The position numbers were made by a program, and so were the translations under genes. This document shows positions 25,189 through 33,171 of a DNA stretch of 44,038 nt, piece after piece (the stretch's first letter is position 1; each line of letters begins with the position of its first letter). The stretch is from Mitsuaria sp. WAJ17 (GTDB taxonomy: Bacteria; Pseudomonadota; Gammaproteobacteria; Burkholderiales; Burkholderiaceae_C): contig NZ_JACJUG010000033.1 in the NCBI RefSeq assembly GCF_014174515.1, positions 1 to 44,038 on the forward strand. The letters run 5' to 3'. The notes below the pieces were generated by a model. It worked only from the letters and a program-made list of their open reading frames with translations, was not told where the DNA came from and did not search any database.

Positions 25189-26043
25189 TCAGCTGGCCCG
25201 CTGCTCCAGCACGAAGTTCGCGCCGTCGTACTGGCCCAGGTGCTCGACGAGATAGGGCAGGCACTCCTGCAGCTCGTCATGCAGGGTGAAGGGCGGGTTG
25301 GCCACAAACATGCCGCTGCCCAGCATGCCGAAACCACGTTCGTCGGGCTGGGCGACGGTCAGGCGCACATGCAGCCAGCCCTTCTTGGCGGCGGCATCGG
25401 CCGCGGCCTTGAGGCGCGTGGCCAGCTGGGCCGACTCCAGGGTCTGCAGCTGCGGGTACCAGATCATGTAGACGCCGTCGGCAAAGCGTTGCAGGCCCTC
25501 GCGCAGGGCGGTCAGCACCTTGCCGTAGTCGGTCTTGATTTCGTAGGGCGGGTCCATCAGCACCGCGCCGCGGCGCGACGGCGGCGGCAGCTCGCCCTTG
25601 AGCGAGGCGAAGCCGTCCGTGTCGGCCACCTGGGTGTTGGGCCGCGTCTCGAGGTAGCTGGCCAGAATGCGGTGGTCGGTGGGGTGCAGCTCGTAGACGC
25701 GCAGGCGATCGCTCTCCCGCATCAGCAGGTTGGCGACAGCCGGCGAGCCGGGGTACTGGCGCAGTTGCCCGTCCGGGTTGAAGTCCTTGACCAGCTTGAC
25801 GTAGGCCGCCAGGGGCTCGGGCAGGTCCTTGCGGTCCCAGAGGCGGGCGATGCCGCTGCCGTACTCGGCATTCTTCTGGGCGTAGCGCCCCTCGACGGAA
25901 TAGCCGCCGGCGCCGGCATGGGTATCGACCAGGGTGTAGGGCTTGTCCTTTTCGCCCAGGTAGCGCAGGACGCGGGCCAGCACCAGGTGTTTGAGAACGT
26001 CGGCGTGGTTGCCGGCATGGAAAGCGTGTCGGTAGGCGAGCAT
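25189..26043 (-). CDS. rlmJ: 23S rRNA (adenine-2030-N6)-methyltransferase
   Basis: 284 residues from ATG 26043 (MLAYRHAFHAGNHADVLKH, the invariant family start). It methylates A2030 of 23S rRNA using S-adenosylmethionine. Motifs: LVDTHAGAGGY (SAM loop), YPGSP, YELHPTD and the catalytic DPPY (164-167) in RGAVLMDPPYEIKTDY. Length is as usual. The 17 open codons upstream were rejected. It is divergent from the Old Yellow Enzyme gene, with a 214-base gap between starts. Confidence 0.96.
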   Translation of the reverse strand: MLAYRHAFHAGNHADVLKHLVLARVLRYLGEKDKPYTLVDTHAGAGGYSVEGRYAQKNAEYGSGIARLWDRKDLPEPLAAYVKLVKDFNPDGQLRQYPGSPAVANLLMRESDRLRVYELHPTDHRILASYLETRPNTQVADTDGFASLKGELPPPSRRGAVLMDPPYEIKTDYGKVLTALREGLQRFADGVYMIWYPQLQTLESAQLATRLKAAADAAAKKGWLHVRLTVAQPDERGFGMLGSGMFVANPPFTLHDELQECLPYLVEHLGQYDGANFVLEQRAS

Positions 26044-26177
26044 GTGCGCACTGTAGCAAGGGGCCGCCGCGACACCTAGGACCTGTTCACGCATCTGGAG
26101 CGGGCCCTAGCACAGCGGCGGCGGCGCTGCAGCGCGCCAGCCCAAGCCCGGAGCGCCGCGGGCGCTGTCGCCGGCGT

Positions 26178-26192
26178 GGCAGGCGGCCTGCC
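26178..26192. promoter_or_regulatory. Inverted repeat upstream of the Old Yellow Enzyme gene
   Basis: GGCAGGC and GCCTGCC (7+7 with a single central G), 66 bases before the gene start. It is a candidate operator. No known regulator gene is adjacent, and high G+C raises the chance of such repeats. Confidence 0.3.
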
Positions 26193-26257
26193 GTCACTTT
26201 GGCTACGCTTGCGGCACGTTCCTCCTCCTTGCGGCCGCATGCCGCGCCAAAAGTCCA

Positions 26258-27331
26258 ATGCCCAATCTCTTCGATCCCCTTCGCGTCGGCGATCTCGAAC
26301 TCGCCAACCGCATCGTCATGGCCCCGCTCACGCGCAGCCGCTCCGTGGGCCTGAAGCCCGGCCCGCTGGCCATCGAGTACTACCGCCAGCGCGCCAGTGC
26401 CGGCCTCATCATCACCGAGGGCGCGCAGGTCAGCCCCGAGGGCCAGGGCTACCTGGACACCCCGGGCATCCACAGCCCCGAGCAGGTCCAGGCCTGGAAG
26501 AAGGTCACCGACGCCGTGCACGCCGAGGGCGGCAAGATCGCCGTGCAGCTGTGGCATGTGGGTCGGATCTCGCACGCGGACTTCCAGCCGGGCGGCGGCG
26601 AACCGGTGTCCTCCACGGCGCGGCCCATTCAGGCCAAGACCTTCACCGCCCGCGGCCTGGAACCCGTGACCCCGGCCCGTGCGCTACGCACCGAGGAGAT
26701 CCCCGGCGTGGTGGCTCAGTTCGCCCATGCGGCCCGCTGCGCCATGGAGGCCGGCTTCGACGCCGTGGAGGTGCACGGCGCCAACGGCTATCTGATCGAC
26801 CAGTTCCTGCGCGACAGCATCAACGACCGGACGGATGCCTACGGTGGCTCCATCGAGAACCGCACGCGCTTCCTGGTCGAGGTCATGACGGCCGTGAGCC
26901 AGGCCATCGGCGCCGGCCGCACCGGCCTGCGCCTGAGCCCCGTCACGCCGGTCAACGACGCCGGCCAGGACAGCCAGGCCCAGGCCCTCTTCAACCACGC
27001 GATCGAGCAACTTGCGCCCCTGAACCTGGCCTTCCTGCATGTGATCGAGGGCATGACGGGCGGCGCCCGGGACATCGCCCCCTTCGACTTCGCCGCCCTG
27101 CACCAGCGCTTCAAGGGAGCCTGGATGGTCAACAACGGCTACAGCCGCGAGATGGCAATGACGGCCGTCGCCGAGGGGCAGGCGGACCTCGTCGCCTTCG
27201 GCCGGGACTTCATCAGCAACCCAGACCTGGTGCGGCGCCTGCGCCTCAATGCCGAACTGGCCAAGGTGGACCGCGCCACGCTGTATGGCGGCGGCGCGCA
27301 GGGCTACACGGACTATCCGGCCCTGGCCTGA
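26258..27331 (+). CDS. nemA: Alkene reductase, Old Yellow Enzyme family (N-ethylmaleimide reductase-like)
   Basis: 357 residues, FMN-dependent TIM barrel. It begins MPNLFDPLRVGDLELANRIVMAPLTRSRS; FMN and substrate motifs are ITEGAQVSPEGQGY, QLWHVGRISH, HGANGYLIDQFLRDSINDRTDAYGGSIENR and VAFGRDFISNPDLVRRL. It reduces activated C=C bonds (maleimides, enones) and some nitrate esters with NADPH. NemA of E. coli is controlled by NemR; no such repressor is seen here. It is a single gene, convergent with the MOSC gene at a shared hairpin. Confidence 0.94.
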   Translation: MPNLFDPLRVGDLELANRIVMAPLTRSRSVGLKPGPLAIEYYRQRASAGLIITEGAQVSPEGQGYLDTPGIHSPEQVQAWKKVTDAVHAEGGKIAVQLWHVGRISHADFQPGGGEPVSSTARPIQAKTFTARGLEPVTPARALRTEEIPGVVAQFAHAARCAMEAGFDAVEVHGANGYLIDQFLRDSINDRTDAYGGSIENRTRFLVEVMTAVSQAIGAGRTGLRLSPVTPVNDAGQDSQAQALFNHAIEQLAPLNLAFLHVIEGMTGGARDIAPFDFAALHQRFKGAWMVNNGYSREMAMTAVAEGQADLVAFGRDFISNPDLVRRLRLNAELAKVDRATLYGGGAQGYTDYPALA

Positions 27332-27340
27332 CGGCGGGCA

Positions 27341-27367
27341 GCGGCGCGGCGGTCTCAGCCGCGCCGC
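27341..27367. terminator. Bidirectional hairpin at the convergent nemA/MOSC ends
   Basis: Perfect 10-base arms GCGGCGCGGC (27341-27350) and GCCGCGCCGC (27358-27367) with a 7-base loop that contains the MOSC stop codon (27355-27357). It starts 10 bases after the nemA stop. The stem is very stable and has no long T-run. Confidence 0.6.
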
Positions 27368-27924
27368 ATCTTGGCCCGGAACAACTCGGCGATGTTGACC
27401 TCGCGCGGGCCCGGCACCAGCTCGAAGGCCTCCCCAGCCTGCAGACTGCCGGGCCTGAGCACGGCCAGGTAGAAGCCGCACCAGCCGCTCTGACTCATCA
27501 GCTTGGCGGCCTGATTGAAGCCCATCACGGCGTTGAACTTGAAGCAAGGCTGGCGCGGCTCGCTGACGGCCAGCTCACAGTCGGCGAAGCGCAGCACGTC
27601 GCCCACCCAGACGTCCTTCTCCAGCAGGCCCTGCAGCGTGAGGTTCTCGCCCAGCGCGCCCGGCGCCAGGCTTTCGTTCCAGCGGGCGACCTGGGCCTGG
27701 CCCCGCACCGTCTGCCAGAAGGCGTAATGCTCCTGCGGGTAGGCATAGACCGCCTTGCTCAGGCCACCGTGCACGCTGAGTTCGGCCTGTTCGTCGCCCT
27801 CCAGGCCCAGGGGCGCCACTGCCACCCGGCCCTCGCGGGGCGCCTTGCGGATGCCGCTGGCATGGGACTGGCCCTCGATGAGCAGGGCTTGAACGCGACC
27901 GGTGTTGAGCGAGAGGATCTTCAT
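27355..27924 (-). CDS. MOSC domain-containing protein (YiiM-like)
   Basis: 189 residues. The MOSC fold shows GIRKAPREGRVAVAPLGLEGDEQAELSVHGGLSKAVYAYPQEHY, GENLTLQG, VGDVLRFADCELAVSEPRQPCFKFN (the Cys expected to bind sulfur or molybdenum cofactor) and SGWCGFYLAVLRPGSLQAGE. Family members bind the molybdenum cofactor and reduce N-hydroxylated compounds such as 6-hydroxylaminopurine. It is soluble. It is followed upstream on the same strand by exported unknown genes that seem unrelated. Confidence 0.9.
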   Translation of the reverse strand: MKILSLNTGRVQALLIEGQSHASGIRKAPREGRVAVAPLGLEGDEQAELSVHGGLSKAVYAYPQEHYAFWQTVRGQAQVARWNESLAPGALGENLTLQGLLEKDVWVGDVLRFADCELAVSEPRQPCFKFNAVMGFNQAAKLMSQSGWCGFYLAVLRPGSLQAGEAFELVPGPREVNIAELFRAKMRRG

Positions 27925-27964
27925 GGCAAGGCGGCAGTGAGGCCGCCACTCTACGCCATGCGGC

Positions 27965-28882
27965 TCAGGGATTCAGGCTCTCTGCGTGCGGGCGTGAGGC
28001 CTGGATCACCGGCAGCAGGGCCTTGAGCTCCTCGGCGCCGGCGGGCCGCGTGCCGGGATTCAGCACCCAGTTGACCTGCCGCTTGCCCACCAGCAGGTAC
28101 ACGCTCAGGGCCAGATTGCCTGGCGCTGCGCAATGGTGCTGAGCAAAGGCGCCTTCGCCCAGCTCGGGCAGGTCCACCTGCTGGCAGGAGTCTGCGGTGC
28201 CCGCCTTCATGTTCTTCAGCACCTCGAGAGAGGCCCCCGGGCTGCTCATGGCCACCAGGGCGGCCGAGCTGCTGCCGACGCTGGCCGAGCAGTGCAGGGC
28301 TCCCATGCGGTGGATCTGAGGCCTGGCGCCGAGCAGGGATTCGGCCTGGGCCGGCGTGAACCACTCGCAGCGGCCGAAGCTCTGGTCCGCCCGCGCCCGG
28401 CGCGCCAGGGCCTGGCGCCCCAGCGTGGCCAGGGCCTGGCGGGTGTCCTCCGAGCTGGCGCTGGCGCCATAGAGCATCAGCGTCAGGGTGTCCGTCTGGT
28501 CCTGGATGATCAGGCTCAGGCTCTGCATGGGGGCGTCAGGCGCAGACACGAGGAAGCCGGCCCGCTGCCCCAGCCCCGGTGCGTCCATGGGCTGCTGCCC
28601 GGTGTCGCGGCCCGCGGCCAGGTGGGCATCGAAGACCTGCGAGGCCTCCTGGGCCACAGGCCGGCGGATGAGGTTGAGCATCAAGGTGCCCATGGCGCCG
28701 CTGCTCCAGCTGCACATGCCAGCGGGATCGTGGCTCAGCAAGGTGTAGGCGCCGCCCAGCTGGGCGCGGACCTCGTCGCGGGCCAGCAGCGCGCAGTCCC
28801 CTTGCGGGGCGGCAAAGGCGGCATGGGTGGGCAGGGCCAGGGCGGCCAACCAGGAGAGGAGGTGGAGGCGGTGGTGCTTCAT
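27965..28882 (-). CDS. Exported protein with two repeated modules, unknown function
   Basis: 305 residues. Signal peptide: MKHHRLHLLSWLAALALPTHAAFAAPQ. The mature part seems to be an internal duplication: module 1 starts DCALLARDEVRAQLGGAY and has MCSWSSGAMGTLMLNLIRR; module 2 starts RCEWFTPAQAESLLGARP and has LHCSASVGSSSAALVAMSS. Each has a Cys near its start and another about 30-40 residues later, likely a disulfide. The pattern recalls DUF3558-like lipoproteins but has no lipobox. It lies 48 bases downstream of the next exported gene, possibly in one transcript. Confidence 0.7.
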   Translation of the reverse strand: MKHHRLHLLSWLAALALPTHAAFAAPQGDCALLARDEVRAQLGGAYTLLSHDPAGMCSWSSGAMGTLMLNLIRRPVAQEASQVFDAHLAAGRDTGQQPMDAPGLGQRAGFLVSAPDAPMQSLSLIIQDQTDTLTLMLYGASASSEDTRQALATLGRQALARRARADQSFGRCEWFTPAQAESLLGARPQIHRMGALHCSASVGSSSAALVAMSSPGASLEVLKNMKAGTADSCQQVDLPELGEGAFAQHHCAAPGNLALSVYLLVGKRQVNWVLNPGTRPAGAEELKALLPVIQASRPHAESLNP

Positions 28883-28930
28883 GGGCGGTATCGGGTTTCT
28901 TGAAGAATGGGGAACGCCTGAGGCGGCAGT

Positions 28931-30115
28931 TCAGTCCTGCGCCGCCGCATGGGCCTTGCGGTAGCGCTGATAGTCGGCCGAGCGGCGCAGGGTGTCCAGC
29001 TCGGGCCAGTCCTCGGGCAGCGCCACCTCGCGACGCTGCGCCTCGCTCAGGGCCTGGAGCAGGGGCTCGCGGTAGCCCTTTGGGTCCCAGGCCGCAGCCT
29101 TGAGATAGACCCGCAGCCGTGTCTCGAAGAAGGCGTCGTGCACGCCCTCGTCCTCGATGGGCGAGCCGATGTCGAAGACGGCGTCGATGTGCTCGATGGC
29201 CTCCTGCAGCTCGGCCAGCGAGCGGGCCTTCTCCATGCCCTCGTGCGCCAGCATGTTATGGCAGGCCCGGCGCGTGGAACGCACGATGTTGTAGCTCTCC
29301 AGATAGGCCCAGTCCGCGGAACCGATGAGCTTCTGCACCGCCAGGCGGCAACTCGCCAGGGCCTCGGGAATGCGGCCGGTCTCGTAGAGGGTGAAGCGTT
29401 TGAAGTCCAGCACCCAGGCCCATTCCTCCTTCTCGGCGAAGCCCGGGTCGCGACGCTTGAGGTCGGCTTCGAGCCCCTGCACCAGCTGCATCACCCGTGG
29501 ATAGTCCTGGGCCGACATGGCCTGCTGCGCGGCCACCATCTGGCTGTGGAAGTCCCGGGGCGCTGGCGCCGCGGCACTGGTCGTGGCGGCCGGGGCAGGC
29601 TCAGCCCTATCGACCGCTCGACCCGCTCCAGCGGCGCCCATGCGCTCCTGGTGCAGGCGCAGCAGGCGCGCGGTGTTGCCGAAATGCGGACGCCCCTTGG
29701 CGGACTCTGCCTCGGCCAACTGGATGCCTTCGGCCAGCGAGGCGGCATCGGCCTGGATCTCGCGCAGCAGCATCAGGGCGTCATCGCGCTTCATTGCGCT
29801 GAAACGCTCCTGGCGCGCAAAGGCGAGGAGCTGCGCGGCCAGCGCCGGGCGCAGGGGCGTGGTGATCTCCACGGGCTGGCGCGCGTCGCGGTCCAGCAGG
29901 CTGCTCAGCAGCTTCAACGCCGCCCATTGCTGCTGCTCACTCTCGCGCCCGTTGAGAGCGGCCAGCAGGGGTTGGACGTCACGGGCGTAGTCCAGCGGGC
30001 CGACCTGCTGCTGCAGCCGGGCCAGGGCGGGCGGCAGCTTCTGGGCCTGGGCGCTGCCGATCATGGCGTGACTCAGGAGCAGGGCAAGGCCAAGGGTGAC
30101 GGTCGTGGTCTTCAT
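28931..30115 (-). CDS. Exported helical protein of unknown function
   Basis: 394 residues from ATG 30115 (MKTTTVTLGLALLLSHAMIGSAQAQKLP), a clear signal peptide cleaved near AQAQ. The rest is almost wholly helical and charged, with TPR-like arrangements (QQAMSAQDYPRVMQLVQGLEADLKRRDPGFAEKEEWAWVLDFKRFTLYETGRIPEALASCRLAVQKL). It may be a periplasmic scaffold or chaperone; the family is not recognised. A TTG start six codons upstream is possible but would spoil the signal peptide. The long gene-free stretch that follows must contain its promoter. Confidence 0.75.
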   Translation of the reverse strand: MKTTTVTLGLALLLSHAMIGSAQAQKLPPALARLQQQVGPLDYARDVQPLLAALNGRESEQQQWAALKLLSSLLDRDARQPVEITTPLRPALAAQLLAFARQERFSAMKRDDALMLLREIQADAASLAEGIQLAEAESAKGRPHFGNTARLLRLHQERMGAAGAGRAVDRAEPAPAATTSAAAPAPRDFHSQMVAAQQAMSAQDYPRVMQLVQGLEADLKRRDPGFAEKEEWAWVLDFKRFTLYETGRIPEALASCRLAVQKLIGSADWAYLESYNIVRSTRRACHNMLAHEGMEKARSLAELQEAIEHIDAVFDIGSPIEDEGVHDAFFETRLRVYLKAAAWDPKGYREPLLQALSEAQRREVALPEDWPELDTLRRSADYQRYRKAHAAAQD

Positions 30116-30226
30116 GGAAATCAACGTGAACAAGGAAGTGCTTCAGCGGAAGTGGAGCCGGATTCAATCAGGGCGGGCGCGTCGGGCCGTCTGTGTGCCA
30201 GCGCCTGTCGTCAGCGGCACCCTGTA

Positions 30227-30272
30227 CCCTGCCATGCCCGGGAACCCATGCTGGCGGGCATGAACGGCAGGG
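30227..30272. repeat. Long bulged inverted repeat in the gene-free stretch
   Basis: CCCTGCCATGCCCG (30227-30240) pairs with CGGGCAT (30255-30261) and, after a 4-base bulge, GGCAGGG (30266-30272). This gives fourteen pairs with a 14-base loop. It may be RNA secondary structure in the leader of the exported helical protein gene. Confidence 0.45.
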
Positions 30273-30563
30273 GGGCGGCGTGGCAGGCGGCTCGGGCGGT
30301 GGTCCAGGCGCTGCGGCTGGCCGAGGGCGGGGCGAGCAAGGCGACCGAGGAAGGCGAGCAACGACAGGTCCGGTGAAGGGCCCGGGATCGTGTCTGGAAT
30401 CATGGCGTGCGGCCTGGAATGGGTCGCCGCCGTCGCAAGGGCCCGGAGGCGAGGCAGAGGGAGGGTGTAGCCGATGCCCCGGCTCCGACACGGCGCCTCC
30501 CCGGATCATCGAGTCTTTCGGTGGCCGGCATCATAGTGACCCGAGGGCTGACGCCGCCGCGCT

Positions 30564-30580
30564 TGTGACGTCTGGTCACA
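30564..30580. promoter_or_regulatory. TGTGAC-N5-GTCACA operator-like dyad
   Basis: A perfect 6+6 dyad with a 5-base spacer. It resembles a CRP/FNR-family site, but spacing between the TGTGA and TCACA halves is 7, not the usual 6, so a different regulator or chance is possible. It lies 263 bases before the lipoprotein gene. Confidence 0.35.
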
Positions 30581-30694
30581 TCTCGTCATCAAGGCTTTCA
30601 TTTCCAGGCGGCTCGGGTGACCCAAGCACCATCCGAGCCGCAGGGGCCGCACTCGGCGCGGAGGGCGCACTCGTCGCCGCGGCCCGCGATGGCG

Positions 30695-30743
30695 GGCGAG
30701 GGGCGGGTGCCGCGCCATGCACGTGCGGTGATCGCCCCTCGCC
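30695..30743. repeat. Perfect 11-base inverted repeat
   Basis: GGCGAGGGGCG (30695-30705) and CGCCCCTCGCC (30733-30743) enclose a 27-base loop, which itself contains the palindrome GCACGTGC. It lies 100-150 bases upstream of the lipoprotein start and may be a transcript leader element. Confidence 0.45.
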
Positions 30744-30842
30744 AGAGGGGGATTGCCGTCCAGTGTTCCTGGGGCCTAGCATGCAGCCCGCCCAGGCTCA
30801 GAGGCACAGGAATTCTGCGAACTCAAGGGAGATTCAACAACG

Positions 30843-33137
30843 ATGTCAAGAAAACTCAAGATGCTGGGCGGCCCGCCCCTGCTGCTGGCCCTGTCGATGC
30901 TGCTGGCAGCCTGCGGCGGCGGTGGTGGCAGCCCCGCGCCCGCCAATGCGGCGCCGGTGGCACGCATGGCCGACGTGGCCCCGACCGTGTACACCGGAGA
31001 CCCCGTCGTCCTGGACGGCCGGAGCAGCACCGACGCTGACAACGATCCGCTGAGCTTCGAATGGTCGGTCACGGAACGCCCGGCGGGCAGCACGGTGCAA
31101 CTGGGCACGAGCGCCCCCGGCCTGAGCTACCTGATCCCGGACACAGCTGGCCGCTACAGCGTGGTCATGCGGGTGAGTGACGGCAAGGGCGGTGAGTCCC
31201 GCCTGACCAGGCCCCTGGACGTGCAGAGCGCCCCGGCCCTCGGCATCACCCTGGACCAGCCCGAGCCGCTGGGCGGCCCGGTGCAACTGCGCCTGAGCCG
31301 CAAGGTGAACTTCAACAAGGTGACCTGGTACGTCGACAGCAATCAGCTCGGCCAAGGCAAGCAGGATGACGCCGGACTTGTCACCTGGGACGCCAGCTAC
31401 CAGACGGACGGGCCTCACCTGATCCAGGCCCGCCTGGATTACGGCAACGGCATCAGTGCGCAGGTGGAGCGCCAGGTCCAGGTCAAGACCCCCAGCATCA
31501 AGCTGAGCCGGCCTTATGTGTGGTATCACGGGAGCACCACCATCCTGGTGGAGGCGCAGTCGGTCTACGGCGTAGACAGGTTGACGCTGTCCTACCAGGG
31601 CAAGGTCCTGAGCGAGCTGACCGCGCCGAACGCCTGCGGTGAAAGCACGGTGTGCCCGGGCCCTTACACCAGCTATCTCTTTCCTGTGAGTGCCGACCAG
31701 ACCGGCAGCGGCATGGTCACCCTGGACCTCCACGCGCGGGACAAGTCCGGCGCCAGCCGTACGGTGCAGGTCGTCGCGCAGGTGAATCCGCTGGTCACCC
31801 TCACCGCGCCTGCGGCCGGTGCCTTTGTCTTCGACAGCTTCACGCTCAACGGGAAGCGCGAGCAGGCCCACAGCGAGGTCAAGGTCGAAGTGAAGCTGGG
31901 CGACCAGGTGGTCTACACCCAGGCCGGCGTGGGCGAGACCTTCTCCACCCCGATCTCGGTGGCCGGCCTGCCTGCCGGGCGCTATACGCTGACGGTCTCC
32001 GCCCGGGACGCGCTGGACGGCAGGACCTACCTGACCCGGGACATCGTCGTCGTCCAAGAGGCCCGCCTGGCGCTGCCACCGCTGACCAGCCTGCCCAGGC
32101 CGTCGGCCACCCTGCTGGCCGCCGATGCCAGCTATTTCTGGTACACGGACCCCGAGCTCACCAGTGCAGGCGGCACCGTGCGTCGGGTGAACCTGAGCAC
32201 CCTGGCTGCCACGGACCTCCCGGGCTCCGGCGGTGTCAGCGTCATGACGCTCAAGTCCACGCCGGGTCACGTGCTGGGCGAAACGAACGGCACGGCAGGC
32301 TGCCAGCTTGTCGCCGACAACTGCATCCTCGACTGGTCTGGCCAGGGCGTGCGCAGCAACCTGAGCCGGGCGAGCGGTCGCGGCGTGCAACTCACCGACC
32401 GCGTGACCGACAGTGGCCTCCAGGTGTCCGGCAACCTGGTGGCCTGGACCTCGGAGTACCCGAATCAGGCCCTGCTGAGCTACCGCCTGGACACATCACA
32501 GCTGCGCCAAAAGGCCCTGCCCGCCGGTCTGACGCGCGCCTTTGGCACGGTCGCGATCCGGCGCCTGCCCGCCAGCGACGAGGTCTGGGCCCTCCTCGAG
32601 GATGAGCAAGGCAAGGCCAGGCTCTACCAATGGAAGCTGGCCGACGACTCGCTGCAGAGCCCGGGCGGCCTTGACCTGGGCCCGGCTGCCCAATGGGCCT
32701 CGGCCTCCGGCAATGACGACATCTGCTGGATTGCCCGCGGTACGCCGGCAACCAGCCAGGGCGCGCTCAAGTGCGTCCGGCTCAGCACGCTGGAGATCCG
32801 CACGCTCAGCGACAAGGCCAGCGCCCTGCAGCTCGACCAGGACTTGCTGGTCTGGCGTGAGCAGTTGGATGCGTCCAGCCGCTCGTACAAGGCCCTGAAC
32901 CTGCGCCAAGCGGGCCCAGCCGCGAATGTGAGCGCGCCATCGACCCTTTGGAGCCAGTTCTGGACGGGCCAGGGCCATGTCATCTTCTCGGAAGGCGATG
33001 CCACCTATGCGTGGAAGGCTTCCACCGGCACCAAGACGCTGATCATGGGGGCGGCCGCCGGGTCCGTCACCTTCAGCACCGGCGCCGCGCTGCTGAGCTA
33101 CCAGGGCCAGGTGTACCGGGTGTCCCTGCCCAACTGA
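30843..33137 (+). CDS. Large PKD/Ig-like lipoprotein, unknown function
   Basis: 764 residues. Lipoprotein signal: MSRKLKMLGG, a hydrophobic run, LLAAC with Cys24, then a Gly-rich linker and an Ala/Pro stretch, so probably surface- or periplasm-anchored. Residues about 38-128 form a PKD/REJ-like domain (VYTGDPVVLDGRSSTDADNDPLSFEWSV, GRYSVVMRVSDGKGG). At least two more Ig-like beta domains follow (to about 400), with YTLTVSARDALDGRTYLTRD. The C-terminal 350 residues show propeller-like strands (YFWYTDPELTSAGGTVRRVNL, GQGHVIFSEGDATYAW). It may be adhesive or polysaccharide-binding. It is a single gene with a well-spaced ribosome-binding site (AGGGAGA), convergent with the LysR gene at a shared hairpin. 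Confidence 0.8.
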   Translation: MSRKLKMLGGPPLLLALSMLLAACGGGGGSPAPANAAPVARMADVAPTVYTGDPVVLDGRSSTDADNDPLSFEWSVTERPAGSTVQLGTSAPGLSYLIPDTAGRYSVVMRVSDGKGGESRLTRPLDVQSAPALGITLDQPEPLGGPVQLRLSRKVNFNKVTWYVDSNQLGQGKQDDAGLVTWDASYQTDGPHLIQARLDYGNGISAQVERQVQVKTPSIKLSRPYVWYHGSTTILVEAQSVYGVDRLTLSYQGKVLSELTAPNACGESTVCPGPYTSYLFPVSADQTGSGMVTLDLHARDKSGASRTVQVVAQVNPLVTLTAPAAGAFVFDSFTLNGKREQAHSEVKVEVKLGDQVVYTQAGVGETFSTPISVAGLPAGRYTLTVSARDALDGRTYLTRDIVVVQEARLALPPLTSLPRPSATLLAADASYFWYTDPELTSAGGTVRRVNLSTLAATDLPGSGGVSVMTLKSTPGHVLGETNGTAGCQLVADNCILDWSGQGVRSNLSRASGRGVQLTDRVTDSGLQVSGNLVAWTSEYPNQALLSYRLDTSQLRQKALPAGLTRAFGTVAIRRLPASDEVWALLEDEQGKARLYQWKLADDSLQSPGGLDLGPAAQWASASGNDDICWIARGTPATSQGALKCVRLSTLEIRTLSDKASALQLDQDLLVWREQLDASSRSYKALNLRQAGPAANVSAPSTLWSQFWTGQGHVIFSEGDATYAWKASTGTKTLIMGAAAGSVTFSTGAALLSYQGQVYRVSLPN

Positions 33138-33171
33138 GGCTGGCGCGGCGGCCCCTCACAGGGCGCCAGCC
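33138..33171. terminator. Bidirectional hairpin after the lipoprotein gene
   Basis: Perfect 9-base arms GGCTGGCGC (33138-33146) and GCGCCAGCC (33163-33171), starting directly after the lipoprotein stop. The stop codon of the convergent LysR gene (33156-33158) lies in the loop. No T-run follows. Confidence 0.5.

Larger units (their letters stand above)
30116..30842. other. 727-base gene-free stretch with several inverted repeats
   Basis: It lies between two divergent genes. The open frames here look like G+C artefacts: their products are Arg/Pro/Ala-rich with no domain. Three dyads (30227-30272, 30564-30580, 30695-30743) stand out. The last 60 bases contain the AGGGAGA ribosome-binding site of the lipoprotein gene. 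The length and structure are compatible with a long leader, a small RNA, or clustered operators. Confidence 0.5.

Noticed and set aside
28949..30376. 475-codon plus-strand frame
   Set aside because: A shadow of the exported helical protein gene, low in complexity, with no plausible ribosome-binding site.
30564..30580. Canonical CRP site
   Set aside because: Half-sites TGTGA and TCACA are separated by 7 rather than 6 bases, so it is listed only as an operator-like dyad.
30193..31053. 286-codon plus-strand frame in the gene-free stretch
   Set aside because: It is Gly/Arg/Ala-rich without domains and overlaps the lipoprotein start in another frame.
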